From an uncultured Lachnospiraceae bacterium (GTDB taxonomy: Bacteria; Bacillota; Clostridia; Lachnospirales; Lachnospiraceae): a stretch of 15,313 nt of DNA. This document shows, in pieces, positions 13,771 through 15,313 of the stretch. A model generated the notes under the pieces. It was not told the origin of the DNA and ran no database searches. It saw only the letters and a list, made by a program, of their open reading frames with translations. Made by a program: the position numbers and the translations under genes. Every line of letters begins with the position of its first letter. Position 1 is the stretch's first letter. Where the stretch lies: positions 122,731-138,043 of the forward strand of contig CAJTTU010000001.1 in assembly GCA_910579325.1 (NCBI GenBank). Direction: 5' to 3'.

Positions 13771-14645
13771 AGAAAATGAAAGAAAGATATGACGCGATTC
13801 CGATTCCGGAGGAACTTCATGTACGGGTGCGGCAGGAGATACAGAAATCTCGGAGACAGCAGGAAGAAGGAAATCATATCCGTCGCAGCTTCAATCTTAA
13901 AAAGGTAATCCGCAATATGTCGGCCGCAGCCGCAGCCGTATGTATTCTTTTTACGGCAGCATTAAATACAAGTCCGGCATTCGCCAAGGAGGCCTCGCAG
14001 CTTCCCGTAATCGGAGGGCTGGCTCAGGTGCTTACCTTCCGCTCTTATGAGACGAAGCAGGATGACATAGCGATATCCGTGGTGATTCCGACAATCGAGA
14101 TGATTGCCGATGACACGGGAATAACAGTGGATGAAATCAATCAGGAAATCCTGGCCCGCTGCAGTCAGTATGCCGACGATGCGCTGGCGCGGGCGGAAGA
14201 ATACCGGACAGCTTTCCTGGAAACGGGAGGAACGCCGGAGGAATGGGCAGAACACAATATCAAGATCACTGTCAGCTACGAGATCAGGCAGCAGAATAAC
14301 GAATATCTTTCCTTTGTTGTAAGAGGAACTGAAAACTGGACCAGCGCTTATCGTGAATCCCTGTATTATAATCTGGATATGGCGACAGGAAAAATCGTAA
14401 CATTAAAGGATATGCTGGGAGACGGCTACAGGGAACTGGCCAATGAGAGCATCAGGAAACAAATTGCCGAAAGAGAAGAAAACGGGGAGGTATTCTGGAC
14501 GCCGGAAGAAGGAGGCTTTACTGGAATTTCGGAGGATGCGAAGTTTTATATCAATGAGAATAACCGCCCGGTTATCGTTTTCGAGAAATACGAAATCGCG
14601 CCCGGCGCTTCCGGAGAAATTGAGTTTGAGATAGGAGAGAAATAA
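13758..14645 (+). CDS. RsiV-like anti-sigma factor (DUF3298-type, lysozyme-sensing candidate)
   Basis: A 295-aa single-pass membrane protein. A basic cytoplasmic N-terminus of about 50 residues (the sigma-binding part) is followed by a transmembrane helix (about 54-72) and the sequence SPAFAKEAS. The extracellular part starts with LPVIGGLAQVLTFRSYE and ISVVIPTIE, the pattern of RsiV proteins, and ends in a DUF3298-like domain (NLDMATGKIVTLKDML, then FYINENNRPVIVFEKYEIAPGASGEIEFEI). In Bacillus RsiV binds lysozyme through this domain, is cut by signal peptidase, then by RasP, releasing SigV. AFA (74-76) here is a fitting signal peptidase site. AGGAGG (13745-13750) lies 7 nt before the ATG, inside the sigma gene. 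Lysozyme sensing itself is inferred from family. Confidence 0.87.
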   Translation: MGKLEKMKERYDAIPIPEELHVRVRQEIQKSRRQQEEGNHIRRSFNLKKVIRNMSAAAAAVCILFTAALNTSPAFAKEASQLPVIGGLAQVLTFRSYETKQDDIAISVVIPTIEMIADDTGITVDEINQEILARCSQYADDALARAEEYRTAFLETGGTPEEWAEHNIKITVSYEIRQQNNEYLSFVVRGTENWTSAYRESLYYNLDMATGKIVTLKDMLGDGYRELANESIRKQIAEREENGEVFWTPEEGGFTGISEDAKFYINENNRPVIVFEKYEIAPGASGEIEFEIGEK

Positions 14646-14646
14646 A

Positions 14647-15300
14647 ATGAAAGAGGAGATGAGGGAAGCAGTGAAAAAAGAGATGAGGAAGGCAATGAAA
14701 AGAGAAATAAGAAACGCAGCCGTAATGATTTTAGCTTTTGTTCTGATCGGGACAGTTATGACGGGATGCAGCGCATACATGAAATCCCAGCGCAGTACGA
14801 CGCAGGAAACGGAACAGGTCGTTACCGGGGAAGAGACAAAACAGGGCGCTGCCGGTGAGGAAACAAAACAGGGCGCTGTCAAAGAAGAAACAAAGTCGGC
14901 TGACAAGGATACGGCCGCTGCAGAAACAGAAGAAGAGACGGCGCAGGCAGCGGAAAGCTATGAGGATAATTTCGCGGTTGACAGTGAAGCCGCGGAAGCG
15001 TTTGCGGAAAAGATTAAGAAAGCGGTGGCAAAAAAGGATTTGGAGGCACTGGCAGAGCTTACCGCGTTTCCGGTTTATGTGGGATTGCCGGAAGCCGGCG
15101 TGATAGAGACAAAAGAAGATTTTTTAAAGCTGGGCGCGGATGCCGTTTTTACGGAGGAACTGCTGGACTCGATAGAAAAGGCCGATATCAAAAACTTCCG
15201 GCCCAGCATGGCAGGATTTCCTGTCTCGGACGGGCGGACGGCAAGTATTAACTTTGGCGTTGCGGATGGGAAGCTGGCGATAAATGGAATTAACTATTAA
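14647..15300 (+). CDS. Putative lipoprotein with charged repeat linker
   Basis: A 217-aa protein starting 1 nt after the anti-sigma stop, so cotranscribed with it. A hydrophobic segment (about 24-39) ends in VMTGC, with Cys41 as the likely lipidated residue; the lipobox is imperfect because Met replaces Leu. A second in-frame ATG at 14695 (residue 17) with GAGGAAGG just upstream would give a more usual lipoprotein signal peptide, so the start is uncertain. An acidic linker contains a 9-residue repeat (GEETKQGAA, GEETKQGAV, KEETKSADK). The C-terminal 100 residues (FAEKIKKAVAKKDLEALAEL, ending in VADGKLAINGINY) look like a small alpha/beta NTF2-like or SnoaL-like domain, which I cannot confirm. 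It may be a target or modulator of the envelope stress response. Confidence 0.75.
   Translation: MKEEMREAVKKEMRKAMKREIRNAAVMILAFVLIGTVMTGCSAYMKSQRSTTQETEQVVTGEETKQGAAGEETKQGAVKEETKSADKDTAAAETEEETAQAAESYEDNFAVDSEAAEAFAEKIKKAVAKKDLEALAELTAFPVYVGLPEAGVIETKEDFLKLGADAVFTEELLDSIEKADIKNFRPSMAGFPVSDGRTASINFGVADGKLAINGINY
14827..14907 (+). repeat. 27-bp tandem repeat, about 3 units, in the lipoprotein linker
   Basis: Units at 14827-14853 and 14854-14880 are nearly identical, and a third degenerate unit follows at 14881-14907. They encode GEETKQGAx. Copy number may vary between strains by slippage. Confidence 0.7.
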
Positions 15301-15313
15301 GTTTTACCGTATG

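Noticed and set aside
14403..14906. Minus-strand frame with repeated Ser/Pro/Cys-rich units
   Set aside because: The repeats are the complement of the 27-bp lipoprotein linker repeats; no start signal supports it.
1..15313. CRISPR arrays, tRNA or rRNA genes, transposases, integrases
   Set aside because: I looked for regularly spaced repeats, cloverleaf-like stretches and recombinase motifs and found none that I could support.

Overview
The window looks like the chromosome of a low-to-mid GC Firmicute, most likely a gut Clostridia/Lachnospiraceae-type bacterium. The support is strong AGGAGG-type ribosome binding sites, a TTTACA-N17-TATAAT promoter, an AzlCD exporter, and an ECF sigma / RsiV-type anti-sigma pair. 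Species cannot be told from the sequence alone.

Positions 1-10466 form a codirectional DNA phosphorothioation (PT) defence island. Its second half (5399-10466) is a clear dndC-dndD-dndE-dndA modification operon: PP-loop/Fe-S sulfurtransferase, SMC-like ATPase, DndE, and an IscS/DndA-type cysteine desulfurase. It has its own sigma-A promoter (5344-5372), preceded by a terminator-like hairpin (5247-5281) and a large dyad (5299-5329) that is a candidate operator. No dndB (the usual repressor-like gene) and no dndFGH (the classical restriction genes) are present in the window.

The first half (1-5226) is a tightly packed five-gene module: the C-terminal part of an SF2 helicase (cut by the window edge), a 61-aa acidic protein, a DndD/Rad50-like SMC ATPase, a 160-aa protein I cannot identify, and a 602-aa DUF262-DUF1524 protein related in architecture to GmrSD and SspE. 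My inference is that this is the sensing/cleavage arm paired with dndCDEA, that is, a PT-linked defence variant not built on DndFGH. It is the most interesting object in the window.

From about 10467 the content changes to ordinary genes with visibly higher GC. These are a divergent pair of an HxlR-family regulator (internally deleted, apparently lacking its recognition helix and most of the wing) and a radical SAM protein, with a GTAC-rich operator-like dyad between them. They are followed by azlC-azlD on the minus strand (branched-chain amino acid export). Last comes a plus-strand ECF sigma factor / RsiV-like anti-sigma / putative lipoprotein operon, which by family knowledge suggests a cell-envelope or lysozyme stress response.
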